NCBI GenBank assembly: GCA_949317995.1
Contig: OX439045.1
Location: 39,637,693-39,701,692, forward strand
DNA: 64,000 bases
Source of the DNA: Acholoe squamosa
Lineage: Eukaryota > Annelida > Polychaeta > Phyllodocida > Polynoidae
Direction of reading: 5' to 3'
Shown: in pieces, positions 23,703 to 37,462 of the stretch
Position numbering within the stretch: position 1 is the first letter of the stretch
Layout: every line of letters starts with the position of its first letter
Notes under the pieces: generated by a model
Databases searched by the model: none
What the model was told of the DNA's origin: nothing
The model's input: only the letters and a program-made list of their open reading frames with translations
Made by a program: the position numbers and the translations under genes

Positions 23703-24938
23703 CACTGTGAAAAAAGAGATTAGGTTTTAAACATGTTTGGGTCTAAACATGTTTAAAGTCTAAACATATTGGATAGGTAGTTGTAATCTTGGCTATCTAT
23801 TTCGGATTTAAACACTTTTATTCTAAACATGTAAACACCTATCCTAAACATGTTTAGATGTTTAGCATTGAAACAGTCTGAAGTTTAGGTGTTCCGGATA
23901 TCAACATGTATGTTTAAGTGTTTATAGCTATGAAAGACTCACTAGGTGGCAGCTCTGTGCTTGACTTGAGTTTCTAAAAGGAGTTATACCCCCTTCTCAT
24001 AAAAAAAATGTTTACAATCCTTTGTAAATCATTGATCAGGAACTTCATATGAAAGAACATCAGTGCTATGATTAAAATTATGGATTGGCCTTTTTAGATC
24101 CTATAATATTTGGATCAATGAGCAGTTCTTTCCGAAGACACCTTTTCTATCTAGTCCAACAATAGATAAAGCTATCTTCATTCATCCATTGTGTTGTAAT
24201 CTACATACATAGGGGTATTGCCTATATTGTGGATAAGAGATGTGAAGTAATTCCTTGAGAGCAGGGGTAGAGACTAACGCTGGCCCGGGAGCCAATGGCC
24301 CGTAATTCTTGGTCCGGGCCTACAGTTTTCTTAAGATTTACCTTCTTATGGGCCCTGGTGGCCCTCAGAAGTGCCTGAGGGCAATTTACCAGATTGATAT
24401 TTTAGTCAATATAATCATGGTATATATCGTTGGAAAGGGAAAATAACCAGGAATTCAGTCATTCTAGTTCAATCTTAATTACAAAATCTCAGGGTTAGCT
24501 TTTGATATAAAATGAAAACATGTTCTGGGCCTGCAGATTTAGATGTGGGCCCATGGCTCTCTAAAGCTGTGGGCCTGGATGGTCCATGGTTCAAAAAGTA
24601 AGTGTCTACCCCTGTGAGAGTATTATGTAATCTCTGCCTACTATAGATTTAGTAGAATAATTAAGATGATCTCCAAAGTTTGATATCTATTGATAGCATA
24701 TCTAAACACAATATCATAATGCTTAAAACTATAACCATAAAATATCATATACACATGTCATATTTAAACACATGGGCAAACCTAAACATCAAAACAGTAA
24801 ACACTTTACATACCTAAACCCATTGAAATCTAAACACAAAGGCTAATCACATTATGAGGCTCAACATGTTTAGGTTCATAAAGTGTCCTCAAAAACGGGA
24901 CAAGAAAATGTTTCGACTCTAAACATCTTTTTACAGTG
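23703..24938. mobile_element. TA-flanked 1.24-kb inverted-repeat element
   Basis: Ends CACTGTGAAAAAAGA and, inverted, CACTGTAAAAAGATG, with TA on both sides (23701-23702, 24939-24940). The interior is rich in TCTAAACATGTTTA-like palindromes near both ends. No transposase frame, so it is non-autonomous. It contains a second element at 24262-24614. Confidence 0.65.
24262..24614. mobile_element. hAT-like non-autonomous element nested inside 23703-24938
   Basis: Termini CAGGGGTAGAGACTAACG and, inverted, CAGGGGTAGACACTTACT, flanked by direct TGAGAG (24256-24261 and 24615-24620). CAGGGGT termini are typical of hAT elements, though a hAT usually has an 8-bp duplication. The interior is GC-rich with no frame. 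Confidence 0.7.
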
Positions 24939-24940
24939 TA

Positions 24941-26608
24941 TATCCTTCTACGCATTATAACATTCTCTCTGTTTATACCCTGCAGGACATTTTCCTTAAA
25001 GCTCAATAAAACACAAAAATGACGGTTTCGACCGAAAAACTTTGTCAAAGCCAAAGTCACAACAAATTGTGGGGTTGAGTCATAGCCTTGATGCTTTTCT
25101 CACTTAAGGGATACCTATCTGGATAGGTATTACTGCAGAAAGGTGGCGGAACTGAATAGGGCATATAGCAACTAGAACACCCATATCCATGGTAATACTA
25201 TGCCATCCCCCATTCCCAAGATTAGCACTAGCTAATTGCCCACAATCAATGCATCACCCCACGTGATTCTGTAGCCTCTCTGACACCATGCAATATGGCT
25301 GTGATATATGAACACACAGTATGTTTCTCATGGATTGTTATCTCTGTGAAGGTGTCACAGTAATGAGTACCTAGTTCTATGGTCATGCAGCCCCTCTACA
25401 CTCACTTGTGTTCATGCTTGCTCCACTTTCCCCCAAAAACAGAAATTAAACACAGGAAACTTGGTACTTAACAACATAAGAACAACTTGGATATGGCCAT
25501 CAGTATGAAACATCAATAATTCTGGAGGTTGCCAGTGAAAGGTGCTTCACTGAGTACAATAAAGCACCTAAGTGGATTTTTGTGGAGGTTGGGGTTCATT
25601 AACTGTAAGCTGATGGAGTGCGGAATGAATGGTTAGGACTGCTGTTGTATTGAGCCCCATGGCAGTAGCAGTGGCATACACACCTTTCTATATGTCATCG
25701 TCATGATCAGCTGCTCTATTATATTGCCAGGTAAGTGTAGAGGGTATCAGGTAAAGCAGATGGGTGGGAGGCTGTAAGAGAATTCAGGATAGGGATGGCC
25801 TTCTCGACATATGACACCAATGGATGGACTTGATCTATAGGCAATAGTAGAAGCTGCAGTAGGACACCAAGGGATTTACCAGAAGGTATACGCATACATA
25901 CAACGAAGTTATTTCAAGAATAATGAGATGACTTCACTTGTAAAGGCAAGGGGCGAAATGTTGATGTAACGCCCTGAAAGAAAGTCTCGCACTGATGTTA
26001 TACACACCAGCGACGTACGTCATAGAAATTTCTGGGGACCCCAAGCCCTCAGGACCTAAACAGGTGATGTATATATGCCCCCTGGGTTCGGGTAACCCCG
26101 CATAAAACATGGATAAACTGGGTCAGCAGACACAACAATAAAACCCTACTATTTCTAGGGCACAGAAAGCCTTTCTCCTCCCTCCTGAAAATATGTGTGG
26201 AATTTCATCAATTAACCTTGTTCAGCTGAGATGCTAAACGGAAACCAGATAAGGGTTCTAAGCATCTCTAGACCTGCCTTTAGGTATTAGACAATGGGGG
26301 TTCTCAAATGGGCAGTCCACTGTATAATAATCCAATATTATTCTCTATAACTATAAATTAAACCTTTTCACGGTATATGGTCATAGTTATACTTATCAAT
26401 GTTGTGTATGTCATTCTTCAGTCTCCAGTTTGCAGCCCTTAGTTTCGTGAATAAGTGTTATGCATGGGAATTTTTACTTTTTAAATATGGCCTTTCTCTT
26501 TTATTTACATTTTGAATTCGTAGAATAATATTATTAAACCATTTCAAGCGTTCTGTTACCGTAAAACCATACCGAAGTACAAAACTAACTAGCTCTGTAT
26601 AAATTTCA
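24941..26608. other. Gene-free stretch
   Basis: No supported gene or clear repeat. Confidence 0.4.
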
Positions 26609-26740
26609 AAATGGCGCCGTTGAATACAAGCACATCGTATTCCAACCCCTCATTGAATACGACTTGAGTAGTTCTAATCAATATATAGTAACGGTCGTAT
26701 CAGCCATGGCATAAAATGGACGTGTAGTAAAAAAACTGTA
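26609..26740 (+). repeat. Dispersed repeat (copy 2 of 2)
   Basis: A diverged copy of 15153-15282: a stretch ending CATTGAATACGA, then AGTTCTA and GTCGTATCAGCCATGGCATA in the same order. Confidence 0.55.
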
Positions 26741-27336
26741 TTTATAGGTAACCCTTTCCGGCCTTGCAACGCAGATCCAACCCGACGAATTATTAGACGA
26801 TGTAACGATTTACTATTATGGGATGCTTGAATTTTCACAGCGCTGTACCTAATCACCCCCCCCCCCCCTCGTGAACATGGGACTTTTTTTTTCAAATGCG
26901 GAATTCTTATGGTGAGGAAAAGGTCCGCTTTGATTTCTTTTGCCGCTCAGAATTGCCATACCCCATCCAAATGTATACCTGACCAATTGTATTTACCCAT
27001 GGTAGTGCATGGCTGTTTAAAGGGAAACTTATCCTTGATACTTACCTTTACCTTTCGTTATAAGATGTAACATATATCAACTGCCACCAATACATTTTAT
27101 GTATACTTTCAGCCTTCCTTCCTCACCAAGGTTTAGCCTAAGGCCATGGAGAAATCCACTATAACGGTGTATGCCTTTTCCGATAATCATAGTCCCCTTC
27201 TCGTGAACTAAAGAGTTCTCTAAGGCCTATTCACCAGACGCCACTATGATGTATCACTGCTCTTCACCTTTCCGTGCTGCTTGTTCCGTTATCCAACACT
27301 GTAGGTCGCCATCATGTAATACACCTACTGTGTTCT

Positions 27337-28081
27337 GGAGGTTAATTCAAAAGATCCTGGGATCGCAACTTAAGGGATCTTAGGAATTATTCTGCCTTAT
27401 CCTATTAAGCATTCTTAAGATTAGACTGCATTCACTTTTCCTAGCCAGCACTAAGATCGCATCGATCTTAGCCTCAGCCCTCCTACACTATTCCAAGAAG
27501 TACTGACTGGGCACAGGGGTAAGAGTCCCAAAATAAAGGAATAGATGTGGAGTCACTCTTCTTCACAACAGTGTTTATACCATCGTTCCCCTTCCCCATA
27601 TAGGCTAACAAAAGAGCACAGGGTGCAGTTGACCCCGTACAGTATTCAAGAGTTGTTCCCATGAATGTATGATTTATGCTTGTCTATTAGAAGCATTGTT
27701 CCCTCCCCCCCAGGACAAAGAGAGAAGGGAAGAATTACCTTACAGTGCACTTAACGCATGAGTAGCCCTAAGAGCCCTCAAGGACACTCAGCAAACGTCC
27801 TCCCTCCCCTCTATATGTATGCAGCATGCTATTCATTCTTTTGATCAGGAGTGTTCCCTGTAAGTGCTCTTGTACTCAGGTTAAACCCCTATGCAATTCT
27901 TTCACTAAGATCGCAGTGATCTTAGCGCTGGAAAAGGAATAGTGAAGTGATCTCAGGACTTGCTATTCCTGACAGGCCTGCAACCACTGCATTAGATAGA
28001 GTAGACTGGCCAGGTGTTATGATATGTGCCTACACTAAGATCGCAGGGGTAGAAATCCCAGGATCTTTTGAATTAAACTCC
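27337..28081. mobile_element. 0.75-kb multi-level inverted-repeat element
   Basis: The outer ends GGAGGTTAATTCAAAAGATC and the right end, read inverted as GGAGTTTAATTCAAAAGATC, match over about 27 bp. Inner blocks with CACTAAGATCGCA and TTTTCC(A/T)..GC lie inverted at about 27435-27472 and 27900-27945. A further copy of the outer end occurs at 28153-28180. No coding frame. Confidence 0.65.
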
Positions 28082-31019
28082 TGGTCAAGGGACAACTGGG
28101 GTCTTTGAAAACCGAGAGGTTGAACAAAAAGCACCAGGTGCGTGTGAAACGGTCTGGAGGTTAATCCAAAAAGGTCCTGGGATTTCCACAGGGAACACTC
28201 CTGCTCCTAAGAGTAAATGTCCCTGCTGTAGGGATATGTATAGTAAGCAAAGAGGCCACATTCAGTATGTACATTTTATGTATTGGTATTTTCCCGTATT
28301 TGATAATACTGGTTCACTGCCTCATAAAGAGAAGACATTTGGTATTAAACCACTGGCGCCACAGGATAAGAAGTGAATTGACTTGGCAAAGGGCATTGGA
28401 ATCCTCCTCTGCATCTCCATAAAAATGGACTCTTTAGGGAAAACAAGCGGATGCAACTATCAATGGTTCTCAAAGATATGTATTTAGATGCATAATTGTC
28501 TTGTAACCGTTATCTATAGTGATGTTCAGGACAAATGCTTTTCTTTTTCCCCTTGTGGAGAACATGTGATCACTTGGTTACAGTTGATAACAAAAGTTAC
28601 AGGTTATTAGTTAGACTGGCTGCAGTCACTAAGCTCTCCTCCCAACGCCACTATACCCCCATGCCACGGTCCCCGTGCCTCTCCTCCTCTGGCTGCTGGG
28701 CTCAATTCACTAGAGGTCTTCTTATTTTTTCTGTCTAAAACTCATTTCAATTTTTATTTCAATTCTCTTGCATTAAAATTGAGAGACTTGAGCAAGTCTA
28801 GTTATTAGTGTGACTGGTATGTGAGGATGTCAGACAGTCTATTGACCAATTAATTGTTGCTCACATGTACATTTTGCAGGATGGAGGGCTAACGCCTTAC
28901 GTCGACCAAGTGTTTAAGGTATAGAAGAGAGAAGAAAATATGAAAATATATGTTGGTCTCTCAAGCGGAGCTTGTTTATAAATGCCCTATGAATTCAGTT
29001 CAGCAATCAATAGTGCATGATTATTCAGCTCCTATAGGTGTTCTGCCATAGTGATTTAGAATGTATTTTTTTAATATGATTTGACTTCACTTATCGCTTA
29101 TTGAAGTTGTGCTAATGAGTTCACTAAAAGGTTGCCATTTGTCCTCAAGTAAAGTGCAATTTAAAGACAAACGCTACCCAGTACACAGAAGCCACCTGGT
29201 GGCAGAAATCAAAACCCATCAGTTATACAATTTTAATGGTATTTCTCACCCTAACCTGTACATATTTTTTTCAGTTCATTTTTGATCTCTATTGATGCAT
29301 TATAGATATCTATATGCCATTTGATTTCCCATAGGACCTTATAGTTAAGGGAAAATTAATATTTTTTGAAAAATTCACAACTTTTTCATTTCAATCGTGA
29401 CCCCCCATTTTTCTTTTTTCAAAATGTTTGTATAGATGTCCTCTTTCAATCCAGAGAGTCTTGTAGAAAAATCAGCAGAGGGTCAGTATGTATGAGACAT
29501 GATATGAAAAAATAGTTTTTTACCATTCGTTTCTATAGTTAAGGCATTTTACACTTAAATTGTCATACTGTAAAAGTAAGCACCGTGGCATAGGGATTTT
29601 TTCACATTTTTTTATTGTTAGTATATCAAACTAATATAATCCAGAGTTATTTGAGATTATCAGCAGCAGAACCCATTCCAGACATGTTGTAGCGTTTGTC
29701 TTTAAACTGCACATTGCCAGTTGATTTATTTAAAGAGTGTTATTTTTCTTCTCTGTGTAGTGTGGCAGGACTCGGTCAGGTAAACATGTCTAGTCAATTT
29801 GGCACACCTAGTGCTATAGCTCACATAGCCATTATCAGCTGGGGGCCGCCATTAGACCCCGACGCCAGTATGACTAACACCTTCAGCCCCCGACTCCGCA
29901 GTATATGCCAGGGATGCCTCCCATTGGTCAATAATACAATAGCCATGTGCCGTATACTGCACACATCTGACACCATCTTCGTTGTTGCATTTGCCAAACA
30001 GGACTATTTTCCACACCACAAAAATCTGGAGATGAGGGCCACTTAATCGGGAGAACGAGAGATTCTAGCAGTTACAGAGAAATCTTAAACTAAATTTTTG
30101 AATTATGTCCCCCCATGGACTTTCTCTTTCCTCTAAGGACGAATCTCTTCTAAGGGCCTTTAAAATGTTGCTTTATTGATAAAAAAAAAATAGGCAATTC
30201 TTAGCAGCCTTGAAGATGGAGGACTGCTTAAGAAAGGCCAAAATGAGGATGGTGTCACTTCTGGCTTAGAGTGTGGGGACCTGGCTGGTGGTCTCACACT
30301 GTGAGACACGTTGGTGTTCTCATAACCTTTTTAACAAATTGCAACTATGTAGGGCTTAGCCAAGTAGTGCCACTGTGGAATGTTACCTTTTTCTCGTTAT
30401 AAAGGCTTTCACAATCACTCAGTGTTAAAGGACAAGGTTTCTGACCGACCTCTGGAAGATGTGGGCTAGTTCTGCATGACATTGGGGGTCATAAGGCTGG
30501 GGCCTATGTGAAAATGACTATACTTCTCCATAAGAAGCTGCCTGACATGATCCAATCCTATAAATGAGTGCCCTTTTCCTCGTATGGAGTGATTTTCTGA
30601 TATTTTGTTGATACTTCTCTTTCTTTGTTGCCAATGCCCATAGACTCGCCCATGGACCCAGACCGTAACTCTCCATGCAATCACATACCTACTTTTACTT
30701 AAATACGATTGGTTTACGTGACATTGTACATGTAGGCCTACTGTGATAAGCAACATGTCAGCTATGAAAAGTGTAAGATGCATCAAGCTGGTAACACAAG
30801 ATTGACTTTGATAAAGGATATATGAAATGCACAGCTATATGGTAAAATTAGCCGATATTTGATTTGGGAATAGACTGTGTGTATGGAAAGGGTTTGACAA
30901 GGTCTAAGCTTCTGTGTAGCTCTTTGAGGATAGAATGGTTTTGAGTCCAGAAATCGCAGGTGAGTAATGTGTGCTGCATTGGTACATCATCAGCTTTTGA
31001 AACCACTACGGCATTTTAA

Positions 31020-31120
31020 AAACATTTTAAAAGTAAAGTTCAATGGCCCAGACCCTGAAACACCTAGATATCATTTTAAGATAATGTTAATTTATCACTA
31101 TTTTGAAGTATCCTCCAGAA
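31020..31120 (+). repeat. Dispersed repeat (copy 2 of 3)
   Basis: Shares TTTTAAAAGTAAAGTTCAAT, a GGCC(C/T)A.ACCCTGA stretch, and AATTTATCACTATTTTGAAG followed by CCTCCAG with 32860-32970. Confidence 0.7.
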
Positions 31121-32859
31121 ATCACAGTTGAGTAATTCTTGCTGCATTGATACATCATTCCTCCTTTTAAAGCCTATCTGTCTACCCTCTTAGGTAGACT
31201 GTATGAATGCAGAAAAGCAAGGTACTCAATATTTCTAAAACTTTCTTTTTTATTAGTTAAAGTACTATGTGTGCCTTAAGGGGTTAACCATCCCTATCCG
31301 CAGGCTGAACACACCTGACAGCACACACCTGACTGCCGCGCTAAGTACCCCTGTAAGCTGCTGAGTGAAAGGGGGGAAAGAGGAGGGAATAGATTAAAGA
31401 ATAAACCTCCTTCCTGCAATACACCTGATACTATCCATTTTTATGTAGACATTCCTTCAGATAAAAAATATCATAGAGCTGCACCAAATAGCCACTAATT
31501 GAATAGCGGCCTCCATATATGCACATAAAAGCTATATATGTATTTAAGGTAATGTGGTAAAAATAGTTAATTTGTTCCACTTCTTAACGTAGCACATACC
31601 ACTGGTAGAACTCCGATGGAAAAATATGTATACAGGAGACTCTGTTGATAATTAACAGTAGGCATGTTAGTCAGTAACTGTTGGTCACCTTTTGCCAAAC
31701 GAAACCATTGGGATTTGGAAGTACGAGCCTGTATAACATGTGCATTAGTCAGACCCAGCCTCTACTTTCAATATGCCTTCTATATCAACATAATTAACAC
31801 TTTTATCCTGGTTCAGGCTGTGTCAAATTAATGTGGATAAATTGGATCGTCTTAAGGGGTTTTTATGTATGCTGACAAGAGGTAGGTAATTCGTAACGGT
31901 CTGTCCGTCCTTAATACTAGGCTGTATATATCTAGGCAGAAATATACACGCTCTCCATGCAGAGCTCCACTGCCTCACTCCAAGTATTACCTGTTTTTGA
32001 GATGAGTGATGGTCTCTGTGCAAGGTGGGAGCCCTGGTCCCTGGATACTTTTGGTTAGTCTCTCTTTGCAAAACCCCCTGCCCTGCAGATGGAGATAAGC
32101 AAAGCTTGACCACTGCAAAGATAGAACCTAATTACGTCTGCATATCCTTACTTACCTCACCCTCTGATCCATATTTATATTAAGGTCGAATCACATCTTT
32201 AATTCTGCATTTGGATGTGTTGAGTTCTATGGCCTTTGTAAGACCCTAAAATTACTTTCTGACAATTTGAGCCACAACTTGCTGTCGAATTTCGAATAAA
32301 TTTAGTGCCTTGGTATATAAAGTGTAACACAACAGACCGAAATAAATGCGTTTTGGCAGTGTAAAACGCCTAGCCTAGTGGGGTTTTACCGTTTGGGGCA
32401 GAGATACTGAGGGTAGGGTTTGCAAGCAAGGTGCTGTTTCCAGATTGTAGGTGTCTAAGGGTGAAGGTGTATGTGAATGATCGGTGGGTAAGGAGCACAG
32501 GTTGACAAGGGGACATGAGGTCGGTGTGTGGCCGAAGTCAATAGTATTAACCCCACACAGTACTGTACTCGTCCACATCATTTACAGTTGAACCTCAAAT
32601 AGTCTGACATCTAGTAAATATATACCTACTTGATCTAAACCAGGTGTGCGGCCCATAAAGAAATGCCCTAAAATAAGATGAAGCCATGAAATAAAGTGTG
32701 GAATTCAATGTTTGGGCAAAGGTAAATCACATACAACTACTGATTTTTCAAAGACTATTTCAAATTTGAAATGAAATTACCTGATTTGTCACCTCGGCGC
32801 GGGATAAGGCCTTATGTCAAATATTTTTACTTGAATGACCTTATAAGGAGCCTAAAGTT

Positions 32860-32970
32860 TTGAAACAACTTAATTTTAAAAGTAAAGTTCAATGGCCTAA
32901 ACCCTGAGACAGAGGTCATTTCAAGATAATGCTAATTTATCACTATTTATCACTATTTTGAAGCATCCTC
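32860..32970 (+). repeat. Dispersed repeat (copy 3 of 3)
   Basis: Closely matches 31020-31120 but carries a 10-bp internal duplication (TTTATCACTA twice). Confidence 0.7.
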
Positions 32971-34214
32971 CAGGTTGGCCTGTTCCCTCTTTCTCCTATC
33001 AGGGTTTTTGCATTTTTCCATCACTCAGGTGTTCCTGGGCTCGGTTGACATGTATCCATATAGGATTGTTATGAGTATCTTTGTCTATAGATAGCAATCT
33101 TATGACTTAAGTTTTTACCTCACCTAAACCTGCACAAATTGGAACGGGAAAGCAAGAGAGAGTTGTCTGTAGACTAAAATGATTCGACCCCATTACTGTA
33201 GATCTTATAACACGTGCTACATACACGTCCACCTCTCCTTATAGACCATAAGTAGATATTCATGTATTTAGCATGCCGAGTGCGCCGTTTATAAGACACC
33301 CACCTTCTGCCAGAACTATAATGATTATGCATGCTGTATCATGGGCTTTGTTCTATGAAGCATGTCATTAACACACCAGTATCCAGAGCTGGAACCAACC
33401 ATTAGTTAGGGCTAGAGATCTGGGGTTGAAACCTTACATGGCTCATTATTTTCAGCACCCCAGTTTGTTCCGTTCCACATCCCATGGTATGTATTGGATC
33501 CTATACCCTTTTCCCTTATACTTTTCATTTCTACTCACCCACTCACCCCCATATACTCTCCCCCTGCAATCTCTTGCCCCCTGACATCCATGGCGACCCT
33601 GGGGGCAACGACCACTCATCCAATGTACCAAAGGTAAATATCTAAATGTCAAAGGAGGCAGGAAAACAACCCAAAAAGTTTTATCCAAAGCAAACAAAAT
33701 TGCTCTCAATCATTTTCAAACTCATTTATTATGCGGTACAATAATTGTCCAATGATGACGTTGGTATGAGTAAATTTCAAGTTACTGGGGGAAGTAGATG
33801 TCAGATACTTTTGAATAATGCTACTACCAAGGACAACCCGTAAACGATGCACTTATCATCTGAGTCTACAAGTGCTCATTGTTTGCTAAAATCATATAGC
33901 TGACCACTCACCCTAAAATGTAACCCAAACCGTATCCTCCAGGGTACTTTGCATTATGGCAGGGCATTATGTTTGGGGTAGTGTTTGGAATTGACTGGTT
34001 CAAAGTTGTGAGGGACATTGGTGAGCTTTGTAGTATGCCTGTAGTGGTTGGTTTTGTCAATGAAATATGAATAGAGTACGCCACTGATCAATGTGTGGAG
34101 GCAGGTAATGGTGCAACAACCCACGTGCTGTTTTACTCATTTATACATATCAATACCCGTAAGGCATGGGAAAGAGAACATGATCTGAAATATAAAGTAA
34201 AAGTCAATGTTTCT

Positions 34215-34269
<55 letters not shown>
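34215..34269 (+). repeat. (ATC)n microsatellite
   Basis: About 18 uninterrupted ATC units. Confidence 0.97.
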
Positions 34270-34866
34270 GGATGTAGGTTTAAATGTAAGAAGGTTACTC
34301 ATTAATTAGTAAGTTCCACAAGGTATAAAATAGAAGACATTCATTGTAGAAGAATGGCCACTCTTCTTTTCTGCTGATACCTGTTATATGTCAGGACCAT
34401 GTGCTATGCACCTACAGGATCTCCCTTCTGTCTATGGGAACCTACCCTAATCACCTCCACTTGGGCCATTGCCAACACAACGGAAGTCGTTACCTCTCAT
34501 TATCAACAAAGGAGCTTTCCTCCTTTATAGTATTGCAAATATTGCAGTTTCTGGTACTTGGACACTTTTTAAGCCGCCTCAATAATAAAGAATAATATAT
34601 ATCCTGATGAGGAAGATCAAACTCGATGCCTTGACTTGGCAATTTAAGTAATTTGATGGCAGGTGTACGTGCGAAAGTAATAGGATTCTCACTGGCTCAT
34701 ATCCAAATTGTAACGAAGATGTGTCCCCTGTCCAAACTCACCCAAGACACTTGCTTCCATTCACTCTAATGCCTTTAAACTATAGTGTGCCATGGCATAC
34801 CTACGGTATAGGGCCAAATGTACCCTTTATCATGACTCATTCAAATGGTCGCAAAAGCAATAGTCA

Positions 34867-37462
34867 TAGTCAGGTAGCCGTGGGGGGTGACCTCGACTTC
34901 TCAGATATAGTTTTTCCTCTGCTGATTATTCATCTATTGGGTCTAGGTGAAAATATCCAGGCAGATGTGGAGCTCTCACCCTTGAGCAATTTGAGATATT
35001 CAAGATGGTCGCCAAAACGCTAATGGAAACTTGGAATCTATCTATCTCTGGTTCTAATCAACTTAGTAACACAAATGAAAAGGCAAAAAGTATGTTTCTG
35101 AGGTCAGAGAATGTCTTCCTGTAATTTCTGAGAAGCTATCTGGCGTCCATCTTGGATTTCAGGCCTAATTATCTATCTAACAACCCTACTTTTGTCCAAA
35201 ATCATTAAAATCGTGGGTTATCTTCTGCCTGTCAGCCAAATGTGTTTTAACTATTTTGAAACAATGTTTTTGCAAGCCATGACTTGCTCAATTACCATAC
35301 TATCACCATTTATCATAGCATTTACGTGGTAGCTTTGATTAATAGACTTGCATACATAGATATAACTGGCTAAGTTAAAGGCTGAATACTACTGGAAACC
35401 CACAATACACAGTTCTGAAAGATTGAAAGACACATATAAAGAGTCAAAAGGTATGATTCTTGTGCCTTCTCTGAAGGCATCTGGCGTCCATATAAGGTCT
35501 CTGACCTATTTTAATGCATCAGATATAAGGTGCACCCAATGTATAAGGCATACCTTGAGTTGAAGGAAAGGCTATAATGTACAGCTGGATCTTTATTTAG
35601 AGCACTTTAGTTCTTTTTTAGAAGGCCTAAACGGTGCACTTCAAGCTTTGGCTAATCATACAAATCACACTAGGGGTAAATCCTGATATAAGCTGTGCCT
35701 TGTATATTGGGTATTATGATTATCTCCTCTTTTTGAACACTGTACATTTGGTCAAAAATTAATAGAATCATGGATGACAATAAACCTATGAGTCAGGCTA
35801 TGATTGGTAAGCACACAACTTATTCTGTCCTCAGGCAGGGTCACTTCTCATGGTCCTTTTCAGTTCCTGGTCCTCTTTAGTTCTCTTCATACTTAGGTAT
35901 TCCATCATTACTATCATCCTTTTGAACAAATAATGAACAATCTATTCCTGATATGCAGCAGCCACCTGTATATGTCTTGCAAACTCTACTACAGCACATT
36001 GTTCAGTGGTTTTATCTTGGTGGGTTTAGCCTCCATCTCTCTTGTTCTAGTGGGTACTTTCACCTTTTTTATATTCAATCTTGGCAAAAAGCTTACACAT
36101 CTGTATCAAACATTGAGACTCAGTTCAAGTTCATGACTCAAAGGTTCGGTGCCCAATGAACAGGGATCTCTTGGTAAGCTTGTAGCACTATATTATTGTG
36201 TCCATGCGTTTGTGCATTGATGTCATGACCTGCTAGTGGTCTCTCTGTGCAACATCTTTTTACATTGTATTATAATAAAAAGTCTGACCTGTCAGCCATG
36301 GCCTGAAAGGCTTTTTCAGAAGATTTACAATATTGCTGGCTAAATCATTCAAGTTGTGTGAAAAAGAAGTTAACCAAGACTAGTTGTAGCATCTGATGTA
36401 GCCTCTGCCATCTAGCCTTCCCTTTGTTTTGATTTAGTGTAACCTTAACATCCAGGGACATTATGAGTTGAAGTCATAATGTGAAAGCTATGATTGTTGC
36501 TAAAAGTAACCTTTGGCTTGCCTTAAAATGTTGAATTGACATTGACTCAAAAGCCCATTGTTATCCTCAAATTTAGGGTGATCAAGCAAGTACTTAGGTC
36601 AGAAATCAAATAGGGAATACAGATGCCTTCTGAGAAGTGGGAATTATGCATTCCCTGGCATCATTGAAATAATTTTGACTCTTCATTTGTTTCTCTAAGT
36701 TGATCAGAACAACAGATTTTAAGTTTCCCTTATCATTCAGGTTTTTACGTTGGCAGTAATAATATAATATGTCTAGAGATGAATCAATCAAAGTTGAAAT
36801 GTAAGTGCTATAATTATAGTTATAACAAGTGTTTTCAACAAGGTGTGGCCTGCAAAGACATTGCACCAAAATGGTAAAAGCATTCCATGACCTCAAATAC
36901 ATACTTTTTAAATATCTGTCTATGTCTCTAAGTTGAACAGAACTGCAGCATCTACTCATTAGTATTCGGGCTCTTACTAAAAACATAAAATTCACATCTG
37001 GAGATGAATCAATCAAAGCTGAATGGTAAATGCTATGATAACAAGTGACTTGAACAATTCTGGCTTGCAAAAAATTGCTTCAAACTAGTTAAAAAAACAT
37101 TTGGCTGACAGGCCTAAGGTGACCCACGATTTAAATGTTTTTTGGGCAAAATTAGGGTCCAAAATGGAGCCCAGATAGCTTCTCAGAAATGGTAGGAATG
37201 CATTCTCTGACCTCAGAAACATACTTTTTGTCTTTTCATTTGTGTTTCTAAGTTGATTAGAACCAGAGATAGATAGATTTCAAATTCTCATTAGTGTTTT
37301 GGTGGCCATCTTGAATATCTCAAATTGCTCAAGGGTGAGAGCTCTATATCCACCTGGATATTTTCATCTAGACCCTACAGATGAATAATCAGCAGAGTAA
37401 CAAACTATATCGGAGAAGTTCAGGTTATGCTAAAATATGGCCCTCTGCTACCAGACTATCAT
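34867..37462. repeat. Large inverted repeat (foldback), arms of about 650-870 bp
   Basis: The plus strand from 34867 to about 35520 matches the minus strand from 37462 down to about 36590. The best part, starting at ATATCCAGG(C/T)(A/G)GAT and covering about 34951-35110, looks above 90% identical over about 150 bp. Each arm also contains two or three diverged modules with CTGATCAACTTAGA..AC and TTCTGAGAAG(C/G)(T/C)ATCTGG. The central loop is about 1 kb with no gene. This could be a foldback transposon or two inverted insertions of one repeat. Confidence 0.8.

Larger units (their letters stand above)
28181..34214. other. Gene-free stretch of about 6 kb
   Basis: No supported gene. It contains two dispersed repeat copies (31020-31120, 32860-32970) and a short direct duplication, GAAATC(G/A)CAG.TGAGTAAT, at 30950 and 31115. 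Frames at 29696-30046 and 30466-30786 have no recognisable domain. Confidence 0.45.

Noticed and set aside
36606..37070. 154-codon minus-strand open frame with internally similar blocks
   Set aside because: It lies inside an arm of the large inverted repeat. The internal similarity comes from the DNA modules and not from a protein repeat.
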